Source of the DNA: Granulicella sp. dw_53
Lineage (GTDB): Bacteria > Acidobacteriota > Terriglobia > Terriglobales > Acidobacteriaceae
Reading direction: 5' to 3'
Length of the DNA: 39,727 bases
NCBI RefSeq assembly: GCF_018449545.1
Contig: NZ_JAAVUR010000025.1
Location: 1-39,727 of the forward strand
Shown: piece after piece, positions 9,601 through 17,948 of the stretch
How positions within the stretch are numbered: the first letter of the stretch is position 1
Layout: each line of letters opens with the position of its first letter
Translations under genes and position numbers: made by a program
The notes under the pieces: generated by a model
The model's database searches: none
The model's input: only the letters and a program-made list of their open reading frames with translations
What the model was told of the DNA's origin: nothing

Positions 9601-11866
9601 CACCCAGACGAGTGTTTCAATTCCATTGACCGGCGTTTCCAATCGGCAGCAATTGAATCTACATCTGGCGGGAATTCTAGCCGTCGATCACACCTCCGTT
9701 GTTCCGGGCACTGCAAACATCGTATTTCAGGTGCTTACGGGGGATGTGAATGGTGATGGTACCGTCGATAACAAGGACGTTGTACTAGAAAATGCCAGTA
9801 TTACCAATGCTTCAGTCCTGCCGAGCAACGCCGCGTTCGACATCAATGGCGATGGTTTGCTCAACAGTGCTGACGTGAGCCTACTTTTAGGTCAGACTCC
9901 CGGCGGCCAAACTCCGCCTGCAGCACCCGCAAACCTCATCGCAACCGTGGGTACGTCAAGCGTTAGCCTGAGTTGGAGTCCAAGCGACAACGGTACTTCC
10001 TACACCTTGTTCCGCGGCACTTCTGCGGGTAATGAAATTCAACTGATGCAGAATCTGACGGGGACTCAGTTCACCGATAACAATGTGATCTCGGGTACGA
10101 CCTACTTCTACAAAGTGGAGGCTGTGAACGGAGCCGGACCATCTTCCTTCTCAAACGAGGCGCAGGCCGCCCTGCCAGGTAACAGCCAACCAATTGGCAG
10201 CGCCGTTGTGCGGATTGACTCTGGCAGCACGACAGCCGTGGGCTCATTCATAGCAGACGAGTTTTTCAGCGGTGGCAACACGTCGAACGTTGGGGATCCA
10301 ATTGACGTCTCAAGGGGACAAAATCTTGCGCCCATGGCGGTTTATCAAAGCAATCGATTCAACACCTTCACCTATACCATTCCGAATCTTACTTCGGGTA
10401 AGGCCTATATCCTGCGGCTCCATTTTGCCGAGACCTTCTGGACTGAAGCAGGTAAACGGTTATTCGATATCCTGGTCAACGGGCAGACTGTCCAATCCAG
10501 CTTCGATATCTTCGCCGCAGCGGGGGGCAAAGATGTTGCTATCTCCGTTGATTATCCCGTAACGGCACAGAATGGCCAGGTCGCTATTACCTTCCAAACT
10601 GTTACAGACAACGCTTTGGTAAGTGGTGTGGAGTTGTTCAACACTGCGGCGGAGACTCCCGGAATTTCGGCGGTTTACCAGGTCGATTCGGGCAGTTCCG
10701 TCTCAGCCGGCACTTTTTCTGCAGATAGCTCCTTCTCAGGAGGAAACACCTCGCAAACCAATGACACCATCACCACGACGGGAGTAAAAAACGCAGCACC
10801 GGCCGCTGTCTACCAAACCAACCGCTTTGGTACCTCAACATACACATTCACTGGGCTGAAAACTGGCAGCCCCTACACCATCCGGTCGCACTTTGCGGAG
10901 ACCTACTGGACCGCAGCAGGCTCACGTCTTTTCAATATCCTGATCAATGGCCAGGTTGCACAGTCGAATTTCGACATCTTCGCAACCGCCGGCGGCAAGG
11001 ATATTGCAACGACTCTGGACCTGTCTGCTACAGCACAGAACGGCCAGATCACGGTGCAGTACCAGACTGTAAAGGACAATGCACTGGTGAGCGGCGTTGA
11101 GGTCATCGGCGACGGAAGCATGATGGCGCGACCAAATCCACCGACATCTCTGCATGCCGCAGCTGGCGTCGGTCGGGTTTCACTTTCGTGGGCTTCAGCG
11201 GTAAGCGGGACATACAACGTTTACCGTGGCAATGGGGCGGGAACGGAAGCAACCACTCCGATTGCTTCGGGACTAACGGGTACATCGTTTATTGACACGA
11301 ACTTGGCAAACGGGCAGACCGTCTACTACACAGTTCAAACCGTCACCGCCACCGCCACATCGCTTGCTTCGAGTGAAGTAAGCGCGACTCCCGAAGCATC
11401 ATCGACTGGCGTGCCTGTCTACCGGATCGCCGCTGGAAGTGCCATGCCCGTCGCACCCTTTCAGGCAGACGCATTTTTCGCTGGCGGAGGCACTTCCGCT
11501 GGTCCTGGTACCCCGAATCTGTCCGCAACAGTCAATCCAGCTCCGGCACAGGTCTATCAACAGGAACGTTCTGGAGGAACTATTACCTACACGCTCCCGA
11601 ACCTTGTTGTTGGAACCAGCTACAAGCTGCGGCTCCACTTCAACGAGTTCTACTGGAAGCAGGCTGGTCAACGCGTCTTCAATGTCATCGTCAATGGTGA
11701 TACTGTTTTGCCGAACTTCGACATTATCGCGGCGGCCGGAGCTCCGGAAACTGCGATCGTAGAGGAGTTCACAGTTCAACCGGATACAAACGGCAAGGTT
11801 ACAGTCACCCTTTCGGGAGCAATGGCGGATCAGCCGAAGATCTCCGCACTTGAACTCTATCGCTAA
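6665..11866 (+). CDS. Giant secreted multidomain protein: beta-propeller, FN3, LamG, dockerin, malectin-like repeats
   Basis: A 1733-aa exported protein. I choose the TTG at 6665 because it gives a textbook Sec signal peptide (lysine near the start, VLLLCLLGGSALAQ, cleavage near residue 25) with GGAAG 6 nt upstream; longer starts would bury that peptide. Rough order: residues 25-590 PQQ-like beta-propeller; 593-688 FN3; 693-898 LamG-like lectin fold (GLVGFWPMEDVTGN); 1027-1078 dockerin type I with two calcium loops (GDVNGDGTVDNKDV, FDINGDGLLNSADV); 1083-1173 FN3; 1178-1325 and 1336-1480 two similar malectin-like domains (RLHFAETFW, SHFAETYW); 1488-1578 FN3; 1582-1733 a third, more divergent malectin-like domain (RLHFNEFYW). 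The parts point to extracellular carbohydrate binding. No hydrolase domain is seen. Two hairpins follow the gene. Confidence 0.9.
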   Translation: MKTQLGNFKSSVLLLCLLGGSALAQDVTMWKMDPQHTGLNSHETILTPTIVADKTKFAPLFSQKLDGQVYGAPLFMSATTLNNLPGTFRDGKSHNVVYVVTQHDSVYAFDGDAQNIGPNDSAPLWHTSFLVPNSQFGTPTSVPSTDANGNDITPEFGISTTPVIDPVSGTLYVVSLLKFPGQSLNNLYRQEIHALDLKTGLDKVPPFVLDANLTFQGTASSNTHDSDKDPITAPTGQIPFSPLHEHLRAAMAFDPKNHVVYLAYASHSDEMRYYGLVLGFDSSTLKLIHSFVTTPNGGGMGGIWQGGASVALDEDQNILFVTGNGQFDRDPSTGSVDWGESALKLPAAMAGQQQFQLTMTDTNSFFTPFNWATLNSGGVVNGHSINGDSDLGAGGPLLLPTQQGEHPHMMMFGGKEGTWYLVDRDTLGGLTTDASNSKQPIQLIPEPSFPQLTLTPSYFNGAVYYASSGHPMERLKVVFDAVDNVTKLETTPTMGTGGNINAKGASPFITSNGISNGIIWAIDGNLKAYDANTMQVLSTGFNGDITAPDNSGRCQTTKFNTLAVANGHAYYTCYSGVSQGFLFVAGLTAAAALPPAAPTALSAKAVSSTAINLSWTNNASTDPSLAGFHVSRAISVNGPFAVLSVSAQGTTFTDSTVSPNTQYFYQVTAFNSADSAPSNIASATTFPSYTQPGLVGFWPMEDVTGNVVSDASGNGHSGSLPTGGESLFTTDGYINGAVAFHGTKIADNITVQDSPDLDFTASQSFTLATWVRLDAITGVEQPIVLKSANNGNVYGLLFNGNNQFVMRGPAGDVAGSVATKGVWAHVAMVQDGTARTRTLYVNGGAVAHDVAQDANGPGILEWGEEDLPAGSDNVQFGFQGVIDETRLYGRALSASEIADLLPVTLLDASSTLSPNTPDQLGTTLFPSKSPVSEARISNTAGSYAVVAHFAKAVTGISPTLTLQSGAQVQGVVGTPTYDSTQTSVSIPLTGVSNRQQLNLHLAGILAVDHTSVVPGTANIVFQVLTGDVNGDGTVDNKDVVLENASITNASVLPSNAAFDINGDGLLNSADVSLLLGQTPGGQTPPAAPANLIATVGTSSVSLSWSPSDNGTSYTLFRGTSAGNEIQLMQNLTGTQFTDNNVISGTTYFYKVEAVNGAGPSSFSNEAQAALPGNSQPIGSAVVRIDSGSTTAVGSFIADEFFSGGNTSNVGDPIDVSRGQNLAPMAVYQSNRFNTFTYTIPNLTSGKAYILRLHFAETFWTEAGKRLFDILVNGQTVQSSFDIFAAAGGKDVAISVDYPVTAQNGQVAITFQTVTDNALVSGVELFNTAAETPGISAVYQVDSGSSVSAGTFSADSSFSGGNTSQTNDTITTTGVKNAAPAAVYQTNRFGTSTYTFTGLKTGSPYTIRSHFAETYWTAAGSRLFNILINGQVAQSNFDIFATAGGKDIATTLDLSATAQNGQITVQYQTVKDNALVSGVEVIGDGSMMARPNPPTSLHAAAGVGRVSLSWASAVSGTYNVYRGNGAGTEATTPIASGLTGTSFIDTNLANGQTVYYTVQTVTATATSLASSEVSATPEASSTGVPVYRIAAGSAMPVAPFQADAFFAGGGTSAGPGTPNLSATVNPAPAQVYQQERSGGTITYTLPNLVVGTSYKLRLHFNEFYWKQAGQRVFNVIVNGDTVLPNFDIIAAAGAPETAIVEEFTVQPDTNGKVTVTLSGAMADQPKISALELYR
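10200..11863 (+). repeat. Three malectin-like domain repeats within the giant protein
   Basis: Homologous units of about 440 nt lie at roughly 10200-10640, 10672-11106 and 11410-11863. Each encodes a start like VYxIDSGS, a middle FSGGNTS, an AVYQxxR turn, an LRLHFAE-type strand and a GxRLFxIxVNG strand. The first two are closest and adjacent, suggesting a later duplication; the third is separated by an FN3 domain and more diverged. Confidence 0.8.
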
Positions 11867-11869
11867 CCC

Positions 11870-11909
11870 CTATCTGAAGCAGCCGCTCTCTGAGCGCTGC
11901 TTCAGATAG
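11870..11909 (+). terminator. Long hairpin after the giant secreted protein
   Basis: A perfect 14-bp stem pairs 11870-11883 with 11896-11909, beginning 4 nt after the stop codon. An inner GCTC/GAGC stem (11885-11888, 11892-11895) leaves a 3-nt loop. No T-tract follows, so it may act in transcript end protection as well as termination. Confidence 0.65.
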
Positions 11910-11914
11910 ATTCT

Positions 11915-11960
11915 GCAGAGAACGCCCGCGATACTTGCGAGCGTTCTCTGCATTTTCTTC
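11915..11960 (+). terminator. Intrinsic terminator, second of a tandem pair
   Basis: GCAGAGAACGC (11915-11925) and GCGTTCTCTGC (11941-11951) form a perfect 11-bp stem followed by ATTTTCTTC. This is a standard rho-independent terminator shape, 5 nt after the preceding hairpin. Confidence 0.8.
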
Positions 11961-12038
11961 GAGCCATGCATCACCTTGGAAGGTGCGCGTACAGCGTCAC
12001 CAAAGCTAAGTCCTCTATAAGAGGAATCAAGGACACTC

Positions 12039-13766
12039 ATGAAAAAACTCTCTCTGCCAATCTCCCTCTGTAAGACGTACCGACGTACCCTCAACGCCGC
12101 CGCATGTGTCGCTGCATTGGGGTTCGCTGTGTCTCAGGCGATATCCCAGGAGCATCCGACGATCACCTCTGCGCCCTTCCCTTCGATTGTGGCCAAAGCG
12201 GCTTCTCCTGTCGAGGGTTCAAATCTGGCGCCCGCCGCGTACATCCACTATCTGCTGGCTCTAAGATTCGCGACGGACGGAATCAAACACGAGGCACTTC
12301 GCGAAGCTGCGGCAAGTCTTCGCGTGCAGCGTGAGGGAAACCCAACGGCTGCCCTTGCCTTTCAACTCCTCGTCGAGCAACGTCAGAACATCCACATCAG
12401 ACTATGTTGCGTAACTGCGAACTTTGTTGGAGCCAGATACAGCGCGGACGGCGCCAGCATTCTGGCGGCACTCGATGACAACACCGTAAGCGTCTGGGAT
12501 GCGCACACAGGAAAGCAAACGGCTGGACCAATGCATCACGATCATGATGTCCTTGCGGTGGCCTGGAGCCTCGACGGACGCCGGCTAGTTACCAGTTCGA
12601 ACGACGCGACAATCCGTCTATGGGACGCAGGCAACGGTCAACTCCTGCATCCTCCATTCCACGCAGTAAAGCCTCTCGCTCATGTAGCGCTTAGCCCGAA
12701 TGGCGAGCGAGTGTTAGGGAGTGAAGGGGGAGAAGTCTATTTGTTGGATGCCATGACCGGCAAAGTTCTCTCGCCGAAAATCAAATATCACGACGATGTA
12801 AATGTCGTTGCCTTGAGCAATGACGGAAAATACGCGCTGGTTGGCACTGATGATGACTTCGCCGAGATTCTGGATCCAATGACCGGCAAACGCCTGCATC
12901 GTCTGGCGCATGGCAATGCAATCTTCAGCGCGACATTTAGCCCAGACAGCCGATTTGTACTCACCAGTTCGGGAGATCACACAGCAAAGATCTGGGATGT
13001 AAGCACAGGTGCGCAGCACGGAGGAGACTTTACGCAGGCCGCACCCATCAGCGATGCAGAGTTCAGCCCCGATGGCATGCAGATCTTAACCATGTCCCAC
13101 GATCACACAGCTCGCGTGTGGGACGCGCACACTGGCCGGGCGCTTAGTCCTTTACTGCAACACAGCGCGGCGCTCATAGATGGTGGCTTCAGCGCTGACG
13201 CTTCGTTCGCTTTTACTCGAGGGCGTGATCAGTCGATGCGCGTATGGAGCGCCTCAACGGGAGAAGCCATGATGTTACCCATCCACTACAACAGCAATAA
13301 GAATAGCGCCGAGTTTAGCCCAACTGATCCGTCGCTACTGATTACCGACGGCAACAGTGCGGAAATTCTGGACCTGCCTCCGAGTGACATCGCGCCGGTG
13401 TGGCTCGCTGATTTGGCAGAGTTCACGGCAAGCCGCTCACGCTTTTCTCAGTCTGCTCCGCACGATCTCTCCAAGATAGAGAAACTGCGCGTCGATTTGC
13501 TTGCGTCGCAGCTGGATGATCTTTGGACGCGATTCGGTAGGTGGTATTTCTCCGCACCAAATCAGCGTACTGTGTCCCCCTGGAGCAAACTGTCACTGCA
13601 GCAATATATCGATCAACTTCTCGTTCTAAATACAAAGGAATCGCTAAGCTATGCCCGGCAGATTGCCTTCGAGCATCCGGCATGGATGCTGAAGATTGAT
13701 GCGGCACAAAAGGCTATCTCCACCAAGACATCCCATCCGGAGACGACAGGTGGAACTATGCAGTGA
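12039..13766 (+). CDS. Secreted WD40-repeat protein
   Basis: A 575-aa protein with an N-terminal export signal: a basic stretch (CKTYRR) followed by a hydrophobic core (AACVAALGFAVSQAIS) and likely cleavage near residue 38. Residues about 65-120 are helical and TPR-like. From about 125 to 455 there are at least seven WD40 blades, with classic endings such as NTVSVWDAHTG, ATIRLWDAGNG, HTAKIWDVSTG and HTARVWDAHTG, so it should form one beta-propeller in the periplasm or outside the cell. The C-terminal 120 residues are helical and unassigned. The ATG at 12039 has AAGGA 5 nt upstream. WD40 propellers are scaffolds, so the partner is unknown. It is insulated from the upstream gene by tandem terminators. 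Confidence 0.88.
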   Translation: MKKLSLPISLCKTYRRTLNAAACVAALGFAVSQAISQEHPTITSAPFPSIVAKAASPVEGSNLAPAAYIHYLLALRFATDGIKHEALREAAASLRVQREGNPTAALAFQLLVEQRQNIHIRLCCVTANFVGARYSADGASILAALDDNTVSVWDAHTGKQTAGPMHHDHDVLAVAWSLDGRRLVTSSNDATIRLWDAGNGQLLHPPFHAVKPLAHVALSPNGERVLGSEGGEVYLLDAMTGKVLSPKIKYHDDVNVVALSNDGKYALVGTDDDFAEILDPMTGKRLHRLAHGNAIFSATFSPDSRFVLTSSGDHTAKIWDVSTGAQHGGDFTQAAPISDAEFSPDGMQILTMSHDHTARVWDAHTGRALSPLLQHSAALIDGGFSADASFAFTRGRDQSMRVWSASTGEAMMLPIHYNSNKNSAEFSPTDPSLLITDGNSAEILDLPPSDIAPVWLADLAEFTASRSRFSQSAPHDLSKIEKLRVDLLASQLDDLWTRFGRWYFSAPNQRTVSPWSKLSLQQYIDQLLVLNTKESLSYARQIAFEHPAWMLKIDAAQKAISTKTSHPETTGGTMQ

Positions 13767-13815
13767 CGAACCAGATGAAACTTGAGTTCACCAAGCGGAG
13801 AAGGAACACAATCAC

Positions 13816-14515
13816 TCATACCTTTGCGATCAGAATGCTGAACGAACCATGAGTTCGAACTACCTCTTCAAGTTCGAATCCAGCGGCCGAGAGTAGGTCA
13901 CTGTATTCCTTCTCCGTGCGCTCGCGCCCCCCGGTAATCGCCAACATGAGCAAGTCAATCCATTTGCCCGCAACAAGTTTGGGCGTGTCTGGAATTATTT
14001 CCTCCAAGAGGATAAGGCGAGCGCCGGGTTTCATGGACTCCCGAATACTAACAAAGAGAGCTACGGCTTCTGCTTCAGGCCAATCGTGGATGATCCACCG
14101 CAGCATGTATGCATCGGCACCCGCTGGCACGCCCTGAAAGAAATCCCCACCGACAGGTTCCAATCGTTCATGTGAAGTTGCTTGCTCTACCACATTCGGC
14201 TGATCAAACAGAATGCCACGACATGATGGATAAGCTTCAAGAATATCCACCAACAGACCGCCGGTTCCACCGCCGATATCAGCAAGAACCGGGAAACGGC
14301 TCCAGTCATAAGACTTTGCGACTTCGGGAGAGTTATGTTTGCCTATCAAGCGCATGGCTTCATTGAAGATGGCGCCTGCCTCTGGGTTGCGGCGATAAAA
14401 CTCCCAGAAATTACATCCGTGAACGTGATCGAAGGCGGTTTCGCCAGAGTGGATACTGCCTCGGAGTCCCGCCCAGCCTTCATATACTCCGCCACCGGCT
14501 GAAAGTTGCGTCCGG
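13816..14515 (-). pseudogene. Truncated SAM-dependent O-methyltransferase (N-terminal domain missing)
   Basis: The C-terminal catalytic part of a plant-type or hydroxyneurosporene-type O-methyltransferase. The SAM site VLADIGGGTGG, the acidic LFDQP strand and the catalytic region RWIIHDW are intact, and the C-terminus is complete. An ORF begins only at ATG 14355, but the same frame upstream, back to about 14515, still reads as family sequence (QLSAGGGVYEGWAGL, GETAFDHVHG, FWEFYRRNPEAGAIFNEAM). It ends in an in-frame stop, where sequence of another gene begins. The N-terminal dimerisation domain of roughly 100 residues is therefore lost by deletion. A shorter protein from 14355 could be made but is unlikely to work normally. 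Confidence 0.8.
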
Positions 14516-15194
14516 ACCCATTGTCACCGCACTCGCGGATGTTGCGTCCTTGCAAGTTGCCCGGGAAAACAATTCGAGGCTGGTCATTGAGCTGTTCGTA
14601 GGTGTGGACATGACCCAGCGCCCAATACTGATAGCCCCGCTGAATTAACTCTTGAACGCGACATGGAGCGTAGTTGGCATGAGGAGGCCGACCATCACAC
14701 GAGGTATGCAAAACACCAATGTTAAACCAACCAGTTTCGGGGGCCGGGTATGTGCTCGCCAGATTCTCCGGGACAGCACGGTTGGCAAAACTACGACCGT
14801 GCAAAGCGACCTTAAGCTCTGGAATTCTCATGGTTTCGGCTGTTCTCGTGCTGAAAACATGGACAGACTTCGGCAGTGTAACAGCGCTGGTGATGACACT
14901 CTCGGCATCGTGATTGCCGCGGACCAGATATACGGGTATACCCTCTCGCTCGAGGCGGGCTGTCTCGCGGTTGAAGAAGTGGCCAATCGTTGTGTCTTTC
15001 CAGTCACCGTCGTAGACGTCTCCCGCAATGACAACAAAATCGACGTCCAGCTCGATTGCCCGTGTGAATAGGTCCTCCAGAGCTTCGCGACTTGCTGCGG
15101 CGACAGGAAGTGCGAGTCCCAGGTCAGACGAGGATAGCCCCACGAAGGGGCTACCCAAATGCAAATCGGCGGTATGTATAAAGGAAAAGGTCAT
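14346..15194 (-). pseudogene. Truncated SbcD/Mre11-like (YhaO-type) exonuclease, 5' part only
   Basis: The N-terminal metallophosphoesterase domain of a DNA-repair nuclease. Metal-binding motifs are all present: FIHTADLHLGSPF, VVIAGDVYDGDW, VRGNHDAE, VLHTSCDG and ALGHVHTYE. Family similarity runs to NLQGRNIRECG and stops at about 14520. The remaining codons to the stop at 14346 are the adjacent methyltransferase read in the wrong frame. The gene therefore keeps its catalytic domain but has lost the capping C-terminal region, and carries a foreign tail of about 55 residues. I prefer the ATG at 15194, where homology starts; an in-frame GTG at 15233 is also possible. Whether the chimera folds is unknown. 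Confidence 0.8.
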
Positions 15195-15216
15195 CTGGCT
15201 ATCCAGACTATATTGC

Positions 15217-15444
15217 CTACCTTTGTACTTCACCTTTTCTTTCCGTCACAAATGGCCCCCCAAGCTCAACTTTGTTACTTTGGGCAAAGTAGCTATAGCC
15301 TACGCTAAACGGATTCATGGAGCCGAAGCGCTTCCAACAGTCTGGATCGTCTTCATAGATTCCCGCCGAGGGCTGGTTGCTCGTGAGCTTACGAACGTTG
15401 AAATCGATGTGCTTCTGTTCGTGGCCTTCCGGATGCTGCTCGCC
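15217..15444 (-). pseudogene. Possible 3' remnant of an unrecognised gene
   Basis: A 75-codon open frame ends at TAG 15217-15219, just before the nuclease gene. It reads like a protein tail (EQHPEGHEQKHIDFNVRK, then CWKRFGSMNPFSVGYSYFAQ) but begins at an in-frame TAG with no plausible start. The sequence upstream of that stop in the same frame is also protein-like (NLPNCSGVLVL). I take it as the decayed end of the gene that once preceded the nuclease. The family is not recognised. Confidence 0.35.
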
Positions 15445-15528
15445 CTACAACACCAGCACACCTGAACAGTTAGGCAAGTTTTTGTTTCGCGGCCCCCCAA
15501 TATTCTAAGTCGCGAGTCGTCGATTAAC

Positions 15529-16710
15529 TCATTCGGCAATAGAGCCGGTAAGGTTGGCCGGCTCTTCGAGGATATCGAGTAACGCTTGCGCGCAGTAAAC
15601 GCGGTCGCGCTTGGCATCTGTCGCCCGTTTTAGAATCCCTCCGCGTTCCAGCCGCCCTATTGCTCTCTGTGCCGTTGTGAAGGCGACACCGAGTTCGCTG
15701 GCGATGCCCGTGGCAGTAATGAAAGGATTGGCGGCCAGCAGATCGACGATCCGCAAGGGAGTATTGGTGGACTCGCCAGCGAGCTCTCGTTGCCATTGGG
15801 CAAGAATTACGTTAATACGACTGGCACGGCTCAAGGCGTCTTGAGATGTGCGAGCGACTCCGATCAGGAAGTATTCGAGCCAATCGTTCCAGGCTCCACT
15901 CTCACTTACGCCTCGCAACCCCTCGTAGTAATCGCGCCGTGTCGCTTCAAAGAACGCAGACAGGTACAACAGTGGAGCAGGCAGAATCTTTTGCTCGATC
16001 AAGAACAGCGTAATCAACAAGCGGCCCACCCGCCCATTGCCGTCCAGAAATGGATGTACAGCCTCAAATTGGTAGTGAGCTAGGGCAATCGTGACCAGCG
16101 GCGGCAGATCGGATTCGTAAAGAAACTTCTCCCAAGCCGCAAGACAGGGTTCGATTTCACCGGGCGGAGGGGGGATGAAGGACGCGGTTGCCAATGTGCT
16201 CCCTGGCCTCCCAATCCAGTTCTGCGATTTTCTAAACTGGCCCGGTGTCGCCCTATCACCTCTCACATCCGTCATGAGCTTGCTGTGCAGTTCCCGGATG
16301 AGACGGACGCATAGAGGCAATTTGTTGAGCCGGGCTATTCCATGTTCTAGCGCAACAATATAATTCCCGACCTCACGGAGATCTTCTGGGCTGCGATCTA
16401 CGACGGCCCCTGCTTCAGCAGCCAGCAACTCACCCAAGGTGGCCTGAGTTCCTTCAATCTTGCTCGAGAGGACAGCCTCTCGCCGGATGAAGGGGCGGAT
16501 GAGGACGTGGGGATTCGGCAGTCGTCCACCTTCGCCAGCCAGCCTGCCGATCATACGATCAGCGTCGGAAAGCGCCCGGATGAGCCGAGGCGTCCAGTCA
16601 AAGGCGGGAGGGAGAGGTGCCGGGATGAAGGCACTGTAAGCGCCTTGTGAGACTTTCCGGCCGGGCGACTTGTTTGGTTCATTCATGGTTTTCAAGGGCG
16701 CTAATAGCAT
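15529..16710 (-). CDS. Fic-family adenylyltransferase, class II, with winged-helix tail
   Basis: A 393-aa Fic protein expected to transfer AMP from ATP to hydroxyl side chains of target proteins, or to reverse this. The catalytic loop HPFLDGNGRVGR is at residues 219-230, matching HxFx(D/E)GNGRxxR. An N-terminal inhibitory motif SSKIEG (residues 82-87, regulatory glutamate 86) places it in class II, where an N-terminal helix blocks the ATP site. The C-terminal 80 residues form a winged helix (TATGIASELGVAFTTAQRAI), common in this domain architecture and possibly used in autoregulation. The protein appears intact amid decayed neighbours. The start may be ATG 16710 or 16686; the latter also precedes all recognised domains. 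The target is unknown. Confidence 0.93.
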   Translation of the reverse strand: MLLAPLKTMNEPNKSPGRKVSQGAYSAFIPAPLPPAFDWTPRLIRALSDADRMIGRLAGEGGRLPNPHVLIRPFIRREAVLSSKIEGTQATLGELLAAEAGAVVDRSPEDLREVGNYIVALEHGIARLNKLPLCVRLIRELHSKLMTDVRGDRATPGQFRKSQNWIGRPGSTLATASFIPPPPGEIEPCLAAWEKFLYESDLPPLVTIALAHYQFEAVHPFLDGNGRVGRLLITLFLIEQKILPAPLLYLSAFFEATRRDYYEGLRGVSESGAWNDWLEYFLIGVARTSQDALSRASRINVILAQWQRELAGESTNTPLRIVDLLAANPFITATGIASELGVAFTTAQRAIGRLERGGILKRATDAKRDRVYCAQALLDILEEPANLTGSIAE

Positions 16711-17010
16711 CGCGTCTCTATTATCGTTATATATAGTAATCGAAAATAACTGGCTGAGCTATTAGCGTCACCCCGACAGTGCTCGGCGATCTAAATGGAT
16801 CGGAGTATTTGCGCGGGAAATGGTCTGCTCCTGGCGGAACCTCAATAAGGGGAAATTTGTACTTCATAGTCTTCGGAGGAGCGGCGATCAAGCACCGCAG
16901 GAGATTCGAAATGGATTCTTGCGCCGTTCGAATTTGGCGACGGTCCAGGCCAAAATCGGCCAAGATTTTGGCCCACCTCCTAGACCACAAGGCATCTTCG
17001 ACCGATCACC
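16711..17010. other. Region of no recognisable genes upstream of Fic
   Basis: I see no coding frame with a recognised product. The AT-rich segment at about 16715-16760 probably holds the Fic promoter. The rest leads into the IS66 remnant and may be decayed mobile-element sequence. Confidence 0.4.
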
Positions 17011-17427
17011 GCGGATCTGCCAAGGCGGTCCATTTCACAAAGAAAGTTACAAGACCGCCTACATGTTGCGTTGCGAGCTTGGTTCGACGCGACACTTCAG
17101 ACACTCTCGACCAAGAGCGGCATGGCCGCAGCGATCCGCTACGCGATCTCGGGATGGACCGCGCTCAATCGCTACCTCGACGATGGAGCAGTCGAGATCG
17201 ACAACAACGCCGCCGAACGCGCGTTGCGCGTCGTGGCGTTAGGTCGGAAAAATTATCTCTTCGCCGGATCCAACCGGGGAGGCGAACGCGCCGCCTTCTA
17301 CTCGCTCATCGGATCGGCCAAGCTCAACGGACTTAATCCGGAGCTCTATATTCGCTATGTCCTCACCCGAATCGAGATCACCCCATCAACCGCATCGCCG
17401 AGCTGTTGCCCTGGAATATCCCACTGA
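17011..17427 (+). pseudogene. IS66-family transposase (TnpC) C-terminal remnant
   Basis: The C-terminal catalytic end of an IS66 TnpC DDE transposase. Diagnostic strings are AAAIRYAISGWTALNRYLDD, EIDNNAAERALR (with the catalytic glutamate) and VALGRKNYLFAGSNRGGERA. Similarity begins near 17011, before any start codon, and the N-terminal two-thirds are absent. Near 17380 the frame shifts by one base: the family ending DHPINRIAELLPWN is found in the next frame while the original frame runs into unrelated residues. No tnpA or tnpB is nearby, so the element is dead. Confidence 0.88.
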
Positions 17428-17459
17428 TACACACAAAATCCATCCGACCGACGCCTGAT

Positions 17460-17488
17460 AAGTGTCCACCTAAAATAAGTGGACACTT
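17460..17488. repeat. 10-bp inverted repeat downstream of the IS66 remnant
   Basis: AAGTGTCCAC (17460-17469) and GTGGACACTT (17479-17488) are perfect inverted repeats around a 9-nt AT-rich spacer. This could be a fragment of insertion-sequence end, a terminator-like hairpin or a protein site. No second copy was noticed in the window. Confidence 0.55.
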
Positions 17489-17948
17489 CGACGACTCACC
17501 ACACCATAGCTAAACAGTCCAGATGGGAACGTCACACGCTTACTGAAAATAGCCCGGCTTCACATCTTGGAAGAGAGTTCTTCCGTATCCTTCGCAACCG
17601 GGATCTTATTGCTGGCCAGAGTGGCTTGAAGCCGCAAGGCGGACTTCAGCCGAGTCTTCCTGTGGGGCGTTACCATCGCTGTCGACCCGGACTATTGATC
17701 TGCTCCAGATCCCCGCCACTCTTCCGGCACGGCTTCGCGCAGGTTCGGCGGAGGTCGTGGGCGCCGAAGTGCTCGAGCTATTCCGACATTCGAGTGCAGC
17801 GTGACATCAGCGCGGCTACTTGCACAGTCGCCGCAGCATACTGTCCCGCCCTGGCTCGACCTGCTGACAGTTCTGACTTTATTTGGAGCAACCAAATACA
17901 CAAAAGTGAGAATATATCGTAGTTGTATCGATCCCCATGATTGCTCAT
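17489..17948. other. Gene-free stretch between the IS66 remnant and the RHS module 1 partner gene
   Basis: Long frames exist on both strands but have arginine- and proline-rich shadow composition and no recognisable domain. Given the neighbouring IS fragment and inverted repeat, this is probably decayed insertion debris. Confidence 0.4.

Noticed and set aside
9745..9900. Dockerin segment as evidence of a cellulosome
   Set aside because: No cohesin, scaffoldin or cellulase is present in the window. Isolated dockerins are known outside cellulosomes.
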